Both the position numbers and the translations under genes were made by a program. This document shows positions 1 to 7,686 of a stretch of DNA of 64,000 nucleotides, piece by piece. This DNA comes from Endobugula sp047636495. Lineage in GTDB: Bacteria; Pseudomonadota; Gammaproteobacteria; Pseudomonadales; Cellvibrionaceae. Each line of letters opens with the position of its first letter. Position 1 is the first letter of the stretch. The notes beneath the pieces were generated by a model. It made no database searches and was not told where the DNA came from. It was given only the letters and a program-made list of their open reading frames with translations. Where the stretch lies: positions 161,967 to 225,966 of the forward strand of contig JBLILH010000002.1 of assembly GCA_047636495.1 (NCBI GenBank), read 5' to 3'.

Positions 1-249
1 TTTTATGGCCGACAAGGTGATACTAAAGCGGGTCTGGTAATCCATTACCACCAACACCGGTTTACCTTTTACTTTGATGGCATGCACCAACCACTGCCAT
101 TGCAATGGGGCATTAGATTCGGCTATTGAGCCAGCTATGGATTCAGCAATGGTTTTATGCGGTGCTGGCTCAAGGGGAGAGATTTTTTTGCCTTTTTGGG
201 TCGTGCTAAAAAAATCAGCAGCGGCTTGTGTGCAGTTAAATGTCAGCAT
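1..249 (-). CDS. DUF6933-like protein, C-terminal part outside window
   Basis: The reading frame is open for 83 codons from an ATG at 249 and runs off the window start, so the C-terminus is missing. It begins MLTFNCTQAAADFFSTT and later contains WQWLVHAIKVKGKPVLVV followed by MDYQTRFSI. This pattern, a short N-terminal strand, then a QWLVHA core and an M-D-x-x-x-R-F strand, is what I remember of DUF6933 proteins, a small uncharacterised family. The family call is by recall only. It lies just downstream of the broken Abi gene in the same orientation and may be part of the same accessory island. No function can be given. Confidence 0.55.
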   Translation of the reverse strand, partial: MLTFNCTQAAADFFSTTQKGKKISPLEPAPHKTIAESIAGSIAESNAPLQWQWLVHAIKVKGKPVLVVMDYQTRFSITLSAIK

Positions 250-300
250 AGGGTGCCCTTGAGGTATGCGTTTGTAAAATAATGGCGTCGATGTTCGGTG

Positions 301-1372
301 CTATTGCCATATTGGGTGCTCTCTCCAATTTTCGGGTAATCCCATTGCTGAACGCCATTGGCGACTATGATCTAGCTGCTCTAGTAGCTGATTAACCTGT
401 AATGCCCAATCATCACCATTACCCGTGGCCTTCAATAAATGTCACAGCATTAATAATGAGACCTTTGCACGAAAGCCATTTTGCTCCCATGCCGCGTTAA
501 AAACGTACTCAATCGGTCATTTATAATACATAAACTCCCTCTTTCCGTGCGTTTTTGCCTTGCCTGAAAGCAAAATCATCTTCCGTGCAAAGGTCTCATA
601 ATATATAAAACATACGATCATTTCTGGGGGTAATAGGCGGCAACCAGTGTTTCTCTTTAGTTTTGTCGGGTCTTATTGATAAGGCACGGTTCCACAGGCG
701 GCTGTGGTGAGCGCAAATGTTTCTCACGTAAGTCAGTGTGTGCAGCCAGTCGCCCAATTTTTTATGATGAAGGGTAAAGTATTGCGCTATTGCCTTTTTA
801 TCTTCAACGCCTATTTTCTGATTATTACGTAAACCACTGTACCCAAAAGAAAGCGCCCCTAAAGACATAACCTCAGTGAGCATCCAAATAGGGATGATGG
901 GATAGCCGCTATATTTTAATTGGTAGTGCTTAATAAAATCATCCTTTGAGCTGGCTATCTCTTTTTGCAATTTTCCAAGCCATTTTGAGTGGTTAAAATT
1001 AGGATGAAAGTTGTGTGCGTCGGCATAGCCAAACGCCCCGTATTGATGACCAATATGGTAAGTGAACTGGGTTCTAACGGCTATTTCAATGCGTTCGATA
1101 GCATCAAATACCAGTGAGCGTAATTGACGATCAAGGGTATATAAAAACAGCACCTCGTCAAAATGCGTTGCTGGATGAAGCTGGTCGGTAACATGGTGTT
1201 GCTGATCGCGAACGCGAAAAGGGTACCAATAAGCACTTAATCGATAGTAGCTAATACTGGCTAATTGGGTTTCTGCCTGCTGTTTGTCGCTAAACACCAT
1301 GCCATTTTGTTCAAGGCGGGTGATTTGCTCTGTAAACGTCAGGGGTGGCTTGCTGTAAGTAGCTAGCGACAT
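301..1372 (-). pseudogene. Abi_2-family abortive infection protein, broken by an inserted element
   Basis: The N-terminal part (start ATG at 1372, preceded by a GGTGGG ribosome-binding sequence) has the Abi_2 pattern: KPPLTFTEQITRLEQNG, then YYRLSAYWYPFR, and a later RNICAHHSRLWNR segment. Abi_2 proteins are linked to phage abortive infection. The frame stops at 596 exactly where a 140-bp element is inserted. The missing C-terminus continues on the other side of the element (457 down to 301) and ends MGLPENWREHPIWQ, the usual end of this family. Rejoining the halves leaves one TGA in the sequence LML-stop-HLL, most simply a CGA-to-TGA change. The gene therefore has two lesions and is unlikely to be functional as a full-length protein. 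A longer upstream start at 1444 is less likely because it adds 24 residues with no family match. Confidence 0.8.
458..597. mobile_element. 140-bp MITE-like element with terminal inverted repeats and a 5-bp target duplication
   Basis: The element starts GAGACCTTTGCACGAAAG and ends with the inverted copy CTTCCGTGCAAAGGTCTC, one mismatch over 18 bp. It is flanked by ATAAT at 453-457 and again at 598-602, which reads as the target-site duplication. It has no coding capacity, so it must have been moved in trans. The ends remind me of IS5-type elements, but I cannot confirm the family. It interrupts the Abi_2 gene near its C-terminus. Confidence 0.8.
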
Positions 1373-1634
1373 TTGCCCACCGTACAAGCAGGCGCTTGAA
1401 AAGTAGCAGGCAAAGAAAAACCGCCAAGGTTGCGCGACACCCAAAGGGTACTAAGCGTGGCGGTTATGTTGCCAACAGTATGTATTATATTATTAATGCC
1501 GTCAATATTAGGGTTCGGTGTATTAGAGTGCTGTGTATTAGGGTGCTGTAAAGAGTTAACGCAAGCCTTAGAAGCGCACCTAATAAAGTGCTTGCCATTG
1601 AAGCGCTCTATTTTGGCGGGCGTGAAGTTATGCA
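1373..1634. other. Gap between hsdS and the abi relic
   Basis: No convincing gene is seen in these 262 bases. They contain an inverted repeat AACCGCCA (1419-1426) and TGGCGGTT (1458-1465) with a 31-base spacer, and short TTAGGGTGCTG/TTAGAGTGCTG repeats near 1520-1550. The inverted repeat lacks a following T tract, so I do not call it a terminator. Confidence 0.4.
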
Positions 1635-2921
1635 TTAGGCCACCGCCTTTTCATTAATTTTGACTCTGCGTTTACCTGTTAACAACTGCTGCATTAGGGC
1701 TTTTTTCTCTTGTTTTAAATCGGTAAGTTGTTGTTCGAGTAGTTCGATTTCTTTATCTGCGCTGGCAAGTACAGAAGCAATTATTTTTTGTTCTTCTAAT
1801 GGCGGAAGTGTCAGTTTTAGACTGCCAAATTCTTTTGTAGTAAAGCTGGCCTGATTAACTGCTGGCTTTGTAATCGATTTGATATGAGATAGGTATCTTA
1901 CAGTTTTAGTTAGGTAAAATAGATATTCTGAATCAGCAATTACAGTATTTACTTTTAATCTCAATAAATTTGTCGTGTATATACAATCTAGCTTGTCAAT
2001 TTTTTTATAAATGCATGACTTTCCAATTTGCGCCATGCTATTAATAAAATTAACCAATATATCGCCATCATCCAATATATAATTAACAATATTGGCACCT
2101 TGCGGATCATTTTTGTACCAGTATTTAAGATTGCTATTTAATGTAAATTTTTCTCCTATGTTATTTGAACGAATAACAGCAATGCCAACATTTTCAGACT
2201 CTAATTTTCTTGATAAACCACTACGTAATAAAGAAACCGAATCACTTAGCTTTGTCTCTTCCCAGCCCCCCTCAAACACCTTCCCTGTCTCATCAAGCAA
2301 ACGTTTCTTCCCCGTGAGCAGTTGTTGCATTAGGGCTTTTTTCTGTTGTTTACTGTTGTCGATTAGGGCTTCGGTAGTGCTAATCGCTTTATCCCATGTG
2401 GAGAGGATTTTGGCGATTTTTTGTTGTTCTGGGAGAGGTGGTATATTAATTTTAATATTGAAAACATCAGGTTTAGTGATATTTTTCATGCTGCCACTTG
2501 TGCCCGTAGCAGTTGCGCTGAGTGAATATCGGGCATGGCTCGAAGAGAACCAAAAGCCCAACCAACGCATACTTATTAATTTATTCTTAGGTTTAGCTTG
2601 CCATAATCTATCGGGTAGAAATATATTTTCTATCTGGCTTTCTATATAGCCATTTGCTCCAACTAATGTTGGTGTATTCATTCGGCTTATTATTATTGTA
2701 TCAGCGAGTACAGGCTCTTTTAGCCGACTTATCTCATTGTTCATAATGACAGATTTTGTTTTTGAGAAATCAAAGAAGCCTTTTGATACGCAACTAGTCT
2801 TAAGAATTTTATAGTCAGCTAGAGTATTTCCATCATTTTCAGAATTAACTGAGACTCCTGAATCTAAAGATTTAATTAAATCTCTCACTCTTCCTTCTTT
2901 CCACCCATTAGGCACTATCAT
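1635..2921 (-). CDS. hsdS: Type I restriction-modification specificity subunit HsdS
   Basis: HsdS recognises the two halves of the DNA target and holds two HsdM subunits. The protein has two target-recognition domains, each followed by a conserved helical spacer: LPPLPEQQKIAKIL with KALMQQLLTGKKRL in the middle, and LPPLEEQKIIASVL with KALMQQLLTGKRR at the C-terminus. About 428 residues is normal for a two-domain S subunit. I chose the ATG at 2921 (MIVPNGWKEG) because it overlaps by ATGA with the stop of the upstream hsdM-tail fragment, the usual hsdM-hsdS coupling. The recognition domains are AT-rich compared with the conserved segments, as is common when they are exchanged. No hsdR lies in the window; it could lie before position 1 or be absent. 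Confidence 0.93.
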   Translation of the reverse strand: MIVPNGWKEGRVRDLIKSLDSGVSVNSENDGNTLADYKILKTSCVSKGFFDFSKTKSVIMNNEISRLKEPVLADTIIISRMNTPTLVGANGYIESQIENIFLPDRLWQAKPKNKLISMRWLGFWFSSSHARYSLSATATGTSGSMKNITKPDVFNIKINIPPLPEQQKIAKILSTWDKAISTTEALIDNSKQQKKALMQQLLTGKKRLLDETGKVFEGGWEETKLSDSVSLLRSGLSRKLESENVGIAVIRSNNIGEKFTLNSNLKYWYKNDPQGANIVNYILDDGDILVNFINSMAQIGKSCIYKKIDKLDCIYTTNLLRLKVNTVIADSEYLFYLTKTVRYLSHIKSITKPAVNQASFTTKEFGSLKLTLPPLEEQKIIASVLASADKEIELLEQQLTDLKQEKKALMQQLLTGKRRVKINEKAVA

Positions 2922-3106
2922 TCCACACCTCCGGCACCCGCCGCTCCTGCGCATCCTTGCGCTCGCGGCACTTGTGCATCCTGCACATCGTAACCCAGCC
3001 CCTTTAAATAGCTTTCCATTTGAACTTCAAGCTCAGCTAATGGCCCATTGGCAATAGATTGCCAGGCATTACACATTAGGGCATTACACATCGGGATTTT
3101 CCTCAT
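2918..3106 (-). pseudogene. Displaced C-terminal tail of an HsdM methyltransferase
   Basis: The last third of this 62-codon frame reads LAELEVQMESYLKGLGYD. The intact HsdM at 4117-5664 ends LKNLEVEMEGYLAELGYE, matching at 11 of 18 positions. The fragment stops with TGA overlapping the ATG of hsdS, as a true hsdM would. The simplest reading is that it is the remaining 3' end of the hsdM that originally preceded this hsdS, now separated from the intact hsdM by the DUF1016 gene. It overlaps the 3' end of that gene by 23 bases. It could still be translated, but I see no independent function. Confidence 0.6.
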
Positions 3107-4124
3107 TTAGGCGCTGCTGAACGAGCTCTCGCTCTCGCTGTAGTTCCCGTTTTAGTTCTTCTTCACTGGGTAAATACGGCTTATATTTCGCGGCAAATAA
3201 TTGTTCATTGTCAGTGAGTACGGAGTACTTCACTACCGCTTCACTTTTTTGGCTGCATAGGATAAGGCCAATCGTCGGGTTGTCGTTGGGCTCTTTTTTA
3301 TGTTGGTCGTAGATGCGTACATAGCTGTCCATTTGCCCCACATCTTGATGGTTGAGCTTGCCTATTTTCAGGTCGATTAATAAGAAGCAGTTAAGTTTGT
3401 AGTTGTAAAATACTAAATCGATGTAAAAGTCTTGGTCTTCGGTGCGAATACGTTGCTGCCGTTCAACAAAGGCAAAGCCTTTTCCCAGTTCCAGCAAAAA
3501 AAATTGTAGGTTGGTGATAATGCCTGCTTCCAAGTCTTTTTCTTGATAGGCTCGATCGTCGAGGTTTAAAAAATCCAGTATGTAGGGGTCGCGTAGGTAA
3601 TCTTTTGGGCTTTCGGCCAGTGCTTGTGTCTTCTCTTGTGCTTCGCTTTCTACGGTGGCTTTGTCTTTACTCGATAGTAGGCGTTCGTAGTAGAGCACCC
3701 CTATTTGACGTTCTAGGGCGCGCACGCCCCAGTGCTGGTTAATGGTTTCTTGTGCATACCATTCACGGGCCTTTGGGTTTTCAATACGCATTAAAATACG
3801 GTAATGCGTCCAGCTTAATTCGAGACGCACTGCGTCTCGAATTGGGAAGAGCTGATAAAAACGGCGCATATTGCGCAGGTTGGTCACATCAAAGCCTTTG
3901 CCAAAGCGCTGTCTTAAACGCTCAGACAAGTTGGCAAGCTGCTGTTTTCCGTAAGCGGCGCGACGCTCCCCTTGCTGTTCGCCTTCGACAATTAAGCAGC
4001 CTATTTGCCAGTAGGTTTGCACCATGGTGGTGTTGACGGTCTGCTGCACTTGTTGCCGCGACTGTTCGACAAGCGTGCTAATTTGCTCGTACAGCACACT
4101 TTCTATGAGTGACACATCACTCAT
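3084..4124 (-). CDS. DUF1016 / YhcG-family PD-(D/E)XK nuclease-domain protein
   Basis: The N-terminal half (about residues 15-170) matches the DUF1016 N-terminal domain: TYWQIGCLIVE, YGKQQLANLSERL, NLRNMRRFYQLFP and LSWTHYRILMRIE. The C-terminal half has the nuclease fold DFYIDLVFYNYKLNCFLLIDLKIG, with the D ... D-x-K pattern of PD-(D/E)XK enzymes, then GQMDSYVRIYD. The family is often found next to type I restriction systems, where its role is not well settled. The start overlaps the hsdM stop by eight bases, so the two are probably cotranscribed. The gene contains a perfect 27-bp palindrome at 3817-3843, encoding the IRDAVRLE region. Length (346 aa) is normal. Confidence 0.9.
   Translation of the reverse strand: MSDVSLIESVLYEQISTLVEQSRQQVQQTVNTTMVQTYWQIGCLIVEGEQQGERRAAYGKQQLANLSERLRQRFGKGFDVTNLRNMRRFYQLFPIRDAVRLELSWTHYRILMRIENPKAREWYAQETINQHWGVRALERQIGVLYYERLLSSKDKATVESEAQEKTQALAESPKDYLRDPYILDFLNLDDRAYQEKDLEAGIITNLQFFLLELGKGFAFVERQQRIRTEDQDFYIDLVFYNYKLNCFLLIDLKIGKLNHQDVGQMDSYVRIYDQHKKEPNDNPTIGLILCSQKSEAVVKYSVLTDNEQLFAAKYKPYLPSEEELKRELQRERELVQQRLNEENPDV
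3817..3843. repeat. Perfect 27-bp palindrome inside the DUF1016 gene
   Basis: AATTCGAGACGCA at 3817-3829 is exactly complementary to TGCGTCTCGAATT at 3831-3843, with one central base. It sits in frame in the DUF1016 coding sequence between the LFP and LSWTHYR motifs. Such a perfect palindrome inside a gene resembles a small REP-type insertion, though it could be a chance product of the local protein sequence. Confidence 0.75.
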
Positions 4125-5664
4125 AGCCCAACTCCGCCAAATAGCCTTCCATTTCTACCTCAAGATTTTTTAGCTCGTTTTTAAGTTGCACTCGTTCATT
4201 TCGCACTGCCACTAAATCAATCTCTGCTTCTTCTTCGAAGGTATCGACATAACGCGGAATATTAAGATTAAAGTCGTTTTCTTTAATCTCATCAAAAGTA
4301 GCAAGATACGAATATTTATCGGTGGTTTTACGCGCTTTGTAGGTATCAATAATTTTTTGAATATTCTCGGGCGTTAATTGATTCTGATTTTTTCCCGATT
4401 TAAATTCGCGGCTGGCATCTATAAATAAGACCTTGTTATCGGTTTTTTGTTTTTTAAACAGCAAAATAGCGGCGGGAATGCCGGTACCAAAGAAGAGCTT
4501 TTCTGGTAAACCTATTACTGTATCTAGTAAGTTTTCTTCTATCAGCTGTTGGCGAATTTTGCCCTCGCTTGAGGCTCTAAATAGCACACCATGTGGCACC
4601 ACCACACCCATCCGCCCCCCCTTCTTTGATGAAGAGCCGGGTTTTAGGGTTTCGATCATGTGTGAGATAAACGCATAATCTCCTTTAGTTTTGGGGGGTA
4701 CGCCGCGACGAAAACGCCCGTAGTGATCGCTCGCCGCATCTTCGTGGCCCCATTTATCTAATGAGAACGGCGGGTTTGCGGTGACGATATCAAAGTGTAA
4801 TAAACCAGTGCCGTTTTTATCTTTTCCGCTTGTCTCTAATAAAAGGGGGTTGCGAATGGTATCGCCCCATTCAATACGGTGGTTGTCTTCCCCGTGTAGG
4901 AACATATTCATTTTGGCCAATGCCCAGGTAGAGCCAATAGATTCTTGCCCGAACAAGGCATATTTTTTAGAGCCATTAAAATGGTTACGCACCATGCGCC
5001 CACATTTCATTAATAGCGAACCCGAGCCGCAAGCAGGGTCGCATATTTGGTCGCCTTCTTGGGGTTCTAAAATAGCTGCCAATAAATCTGAGACCTCTGG
5101 CGGAGTATAAAATTCGCCAGCGGTTTTGCCGCTACCCGCCGCAAAATGCTTGATAAGATATTCATAGGCGTTACCAATAATATCTAAAGTGCCCACGCGG
5201 CTTGCGCTTAGGTTAAGTATGTCTTTGCCAAAGTCTTCTAACAAGTGCCGTAATAAATCGTTCTTTTGTTTTTCTTGGCCGAGTTTATCGGTGTTAAAAC
5301 TAATATCTTGGAACACGTTTTTTAATTTAGTGCCATTGGCTTCTTCTATAGCATGTAATGCTTGGTCGATACGCTGACCATTACCCGCCTGATGACGCTG
5401 CTCGTATAAAGCCCAAAAGCTGGCACCATCGGGCAACACAAAACGCTGCTTAGCCATCATCGCTTTAATCAATTCTGGGTTATTGCCATGCTGCCCAACC
5501 AATTTGTCGTGATCGTCTTTATAGACATCAGAAATATATTTTAAGAACAGCATGGTCAGTACGAAGTCTTTATAGGTATCTGAACTGATCACCCCCCTAA
5601 AAGTATCGCACGCACCCCATACCGCTTTGTTGATATCGTCTTGGTTTATTTGGCTGTGTGGCAT
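4117..5664 (-). CDS. hsdM: Type I restriction-modification DNA adenine methyltransferase HsdM
   Basis: HsdM transfers methyl from S-adenosylmethionine to adenine N6 at the target set by HsdS. The N-terminal helical domain (MPHSQINQDDINKAVWGACD) is followed by GEFYTPPEVSDLLA, the cofactor motif DPACGSGSLLM, and the catalytic NPPFSLDKWG. PEKLFFGTGIPAAILLF is also typical. At 515 aa it is full length. It is transcribed after the small S-like gene (48-base gap) and overlaps the DUF1016 gene at its 3' end. All catalytic motifs are intact, so it could act as a methyltransferase even without an hsdR. Confidence 0.96.
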   Translation of the reverse strand: MPHSQINQDDINKAVWGACDTFRGVISSDTYKDFVLTMLFLKYISDVYKDDHDKLVGQHGNNPELIKAMMAKQRFVLPDGASFWALYEQRHQAGNGQRIDQALHAIEEANGTKLKNVFQDISFNTDKLGQEKQKNDLLRHLLEDFGKDILNLSASRVGTLDIIGNAYEYLIKHFAAGSGKTAGEFYTPPEVSDLLAAILEPQEGDQICDPACGSGSLLMKCGRMVRNHFNGSKKYALFGQESIGSTWALAKMNMFLHGEDNHRIEWGDTIRNPLLLETSGKDKNGTGLLHFDIVTANPPFSLDKWGHEDAASDHYGRFRRGVPPKTKGDYAFISHMIETLKPGSSSKKGGRMGVVVPHGVLFRASSEGKIRQQLIEENLLDTVIGLPEKLFFGTGIPAAILLFKKQKTDNKVLFIDASREFKSGKNQNQLTPENIQKIIDTYKARKTTDKYSYLATFDEIKENDFNLNIPRYVDTFEEEAEIDLVAVRNERVQLKNELKNLEVEMEGYLAELGYE

Positions 5665-5711
5665 AATTTCAAACCTTGTTTGTGTTGATTCTTAATATTT
5701 ATGGTTCTTCG

Positions 5712-6299
5712 CTATCTTAAGTGATCTGGTCTTAATAGATCGCAAGCCATTTTGCTCATTAGCGTTTTGCTGTTTGCCATTAATTGCTCGTGACGCTTCT
5801 TCTGTTGAGATACGTTTTTATGGAGTGACACTATACTCATTTGCTTGCTCATAGGCGGGGTGAATATCTCCACATTTTCGACTATTTCACGTCGAATCGC
5901 CTTGGATGTAGAGCCTTCAGCATTTTTCCGAAAATAATCTTGGATAGGCTTTTGGTTGATTTGCCACGCTAAAAATCCAGGATCAATGATATCTAAACAT
6001 GTGGATAGCAGTGTGATGTGGAAAAAATAGGGCGCTGCCAATGAGGGTTCAGGCGGCTCTTCACCGATAAAATAAACCGTGTTGTTAGCGCCACGAGCCA
6101 CCAGCAGTAAATCATCTTTAGCCACTAAATCCTGACTGGCAGCGGCAGGCTCCGTTCTTACCATTGAGCTCCAATGAATATCACCATTGAAGTCGACGTC
6201 CTTCATTTGAATCACTAGAAACTTCTGACTGGGGTCATTGATCAATTTTTTGCGGAAGGCGTGCCCAGCACGAATTCGAGCAATATCATTTAATGTCAT
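5712..6299 (-). CDS. Single-TRD HsdS-like specificity protein
   Basis: This 195-residue protein begins MTLNDIARIRAGHAFRKKL and contains FLVIQMKDVD, LLLVARGANNTVYFIG and IFTPPMSKQMSIVSLHKNV, the pattern of one HsdS target-recognition domain followed by one coiled-coil spacer. A normal S subunit has two such halves, so this is a half-subunit that would need to dimerise, or an accessory S protein. It is the first gene of the hsdM transcript. It might give HsdM an alternative specificity to the full HsdS at 1635-2921. Confidence 0.75.
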   Translation of the reverse strand: MTLNDIARIRAGHAFRKKLINDPSQKFLVIQMKDVDFNGDIHWSSMVRTEPAAASQDLVAKDDLLLVARGANNTVYFIGEEPPEPSLAAPYFFHITLLSTCLDIIDPGFLAWQINQKPIQDYFRKNAEGSTSKAIRREIVENVEIFTPPMSKQMSIVSLHKNVSQQKKRHEQLMANSKTLMSKMACDLLRPDHLR

Positions 6300-6765
6300 A
6301 TTTTTTACAGTATTGGCGATTATGCAGAAGGGTAGTCGAAAAACTTTTTTGGGTCAATATTTTGCAGTAATGCCATTTACGCAGCATGTGTAACACTAGA
6401 CGGAGAGTGTTTCTTGATGACCGAATGCATCATGCAGCATGATGTAGAAGTTGTTTGTCAACTAGGTTAGCTAAAAGTGATCTAGCAATGTTGGTAGAAA
6501 CTAATCAGGGGTGGGATATGGGGTAATACATACAATAGAAACAAAAAAACCGAAATCAATGACTTGATTCCGGCTTAAGAACAGCCAGGCCCCAGTTGAC
6601 CGCTAGGACGGAGGGAATGCCGAAAACGCAGGAGCAGTTTTCAGCCGAGTCTGGGAGGGCCCACCATTTACTGCAAACAACATCACTCGCCACAGCCCAC
6701 TATTCACATCACAAACAACCCACTCAATGGGTTAGAGCATACGACCCAACTCTCGACGATAGATG
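6300..6765. other. Gene-poor stretch before the SPFH locus
   Basis: No gene can be supported here. The stretch holds the presumed promoter of the half-S/hsdM operon near 6300-6400, a minus-strand terminator-like hairpin at 6550-6573, and a purine-rich segment at 6600-6665 whose plus-strand translation reads GMPKTQEQFSAE. I recall that peptide from repeated intergenic sequence in other gammaproteobacteria, so I treat it as a dispersed repeat rather than a gene. Confidence 0.35.
6550..6573 (-). terminator. Rho-independent-type hairpin for a minus-strand transcript
   Basis: CCGAAATCAA (6550-6559) pairs with TTGATTCCGG (6564-6573) with one G-T type mismatch. A run of seven A lies on the low-coordinate side, so the minus strand reads stem-loop then T tract. 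It would end a transcript coming from the right, but no minus-strand gene is visible immediately upstream. It may be the end of a decayed gene or of a small RNA in the repeat at 6580-6665. Confidence 0.5.
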
Positions 6766-6963
6766 GGGACACCCACTTAACAATGCCTGTAGTTAGGGCG
6801 CCATAAGGTTTATGATTGCTCACATTGGCTGTCCTGCTTCCAGAAGATATTCTGGGCTCAAGGACTCTGAGATTGAAATGACTTGGCAGGTGATAAAAAT
6901 AACAAGAACCTTTGCCGTCCAATATCATGAAAAAAAACGCCCCTTATATTAAAGAATCGTGAC
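6766..6963 (+). mobile_element. Copy A (truncated) of the GGACACCC element
   Basis: Starts GGGACACCCACTTAA and follows the full copy at 19138-19393 in the same order (TAGGGCGCCATAAGG, then ACTTGGCAGGTGATAAAAAT, then GCCGTCCAATATCATG and AAAGAATCGTG). The match stops at about 6963, where band-7 coding sequence begins, so its right end with the second GGACACCC repeat is missing. It appears to have cut off the 5' end of the band-7 gene. Confidence 0.65.
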
Positions 6964-6999
6964 GACCCAGATAAGTTACTCAACCGAATCACCAATCTA

Positions 7000-7686
7000 G
7001 TGCAGGTAAAAATGAGCGCAGCGATTGAGCAGCTTAATTTGCGGCAAGCGATTATGTCATCACAAACATTAGTGCGTTCCATTAAAGCCGATTTCTCTCA
7101 ACCCGATGTATTACAAACATTAGGCGTAGAGATTATCGACTTATCCATCGTCGCGATTAAACCGACACCCGAAACTGCAAGAGCATTGGAGGCCTCGGTA
7201 AGAGAGCAGCTATTACAAGAAGCCGACGAAGCAATTTACCGTCGCCGAAATGCCTCTATCGAGCAAGAGCGAACCGTTAAAGAAAATGAGCTCAACACAG
7301 AGATAGCAGTAGAAAATAAGCAACGAGAAATAGAAGAAGGCAAACTAAAATCTGAACGTGCGCTAGCCGAACAACGCCAAGAAATGCAGCGAGAAAAACT
7401 TGATGCCGATATTGCGCAAGAACAGCAGCGTCAACAACTTGTAGATATTGCGACGCAAAACGAATGCAAGCAAGCGGATGCTAAAGCCTACGAAATTGGT
7501 GCCACGATGGAAGCGCTATCTAAAGTGGATGCCAAAGTGCTAGAAGCGTTAACCATGGGTAACTTAGACCCCCAGCAATTAATGGCGCAGGCGTTTAGAG
7601 AGCTGGCAGGTGGAGCAGAAAAGATTGGCCAATTAAACATTACGCCCGACTTACTGCAATCACTTACCGAGAGGATACGTGCATGA
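7000..7686 (+). CDS. Band-7/SPFH-domain protein, 5' truncated
   Basis: The protein reads as the second half of an SPFH (prohibitin/stomatin-type) protein: the end of the domain with LNLRQAIMSSQ and LQTLGVEIIDLSIVAIKPT, then a long charged coiled coil rich in E, Q and K (about residues 65-160), then a helical tail. The frame stays open upstream to about 6961 with clear coding sense (DDPDKLLNRITNLVQV), but there is no start codon there before the repeat element. The N-terminal anchor and first half of the domain are therefore missing. Translation from a GTG at 7000 is possible but the product would be partial. It overlaps the next gene by ATGA, so the pair was an operon. Confidence 0.75.
   Translation: MQVKMSAAIEQLNLRQAIMSSQTLVRSIKADFSQPDVLQTLGVEIIDLSIVAIKPTPETARALEASVREQLLQEADEAIYRRRNASIEQERTVKENELNTEIAVENKQREIEEGKLKSERALAEQRQEMQREKLDADIAQEQQRQQLVDIATQNECKQADAKAYEIGATMEALSKVDAKVLEALTMGNLDPQQLMAQAFRELAGGAEKIGQLNITPDLLQSLTERIRA

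Noticed and set aside
1363..1635. Open frame of 90 codons between hsdS and the abi relic
   Set aside because: It overlaps the abi start, has low-complexity Asn/Pro/Thr sequence and no ribosome-binding site; likely intergenic repeats.
6596..6796. 66-codon frame containing KTQEQFSAE
   Set aside because: The peptide is, as far as I recall, a translated dispersed repeat; the frame also runs into the GGACACCC element.
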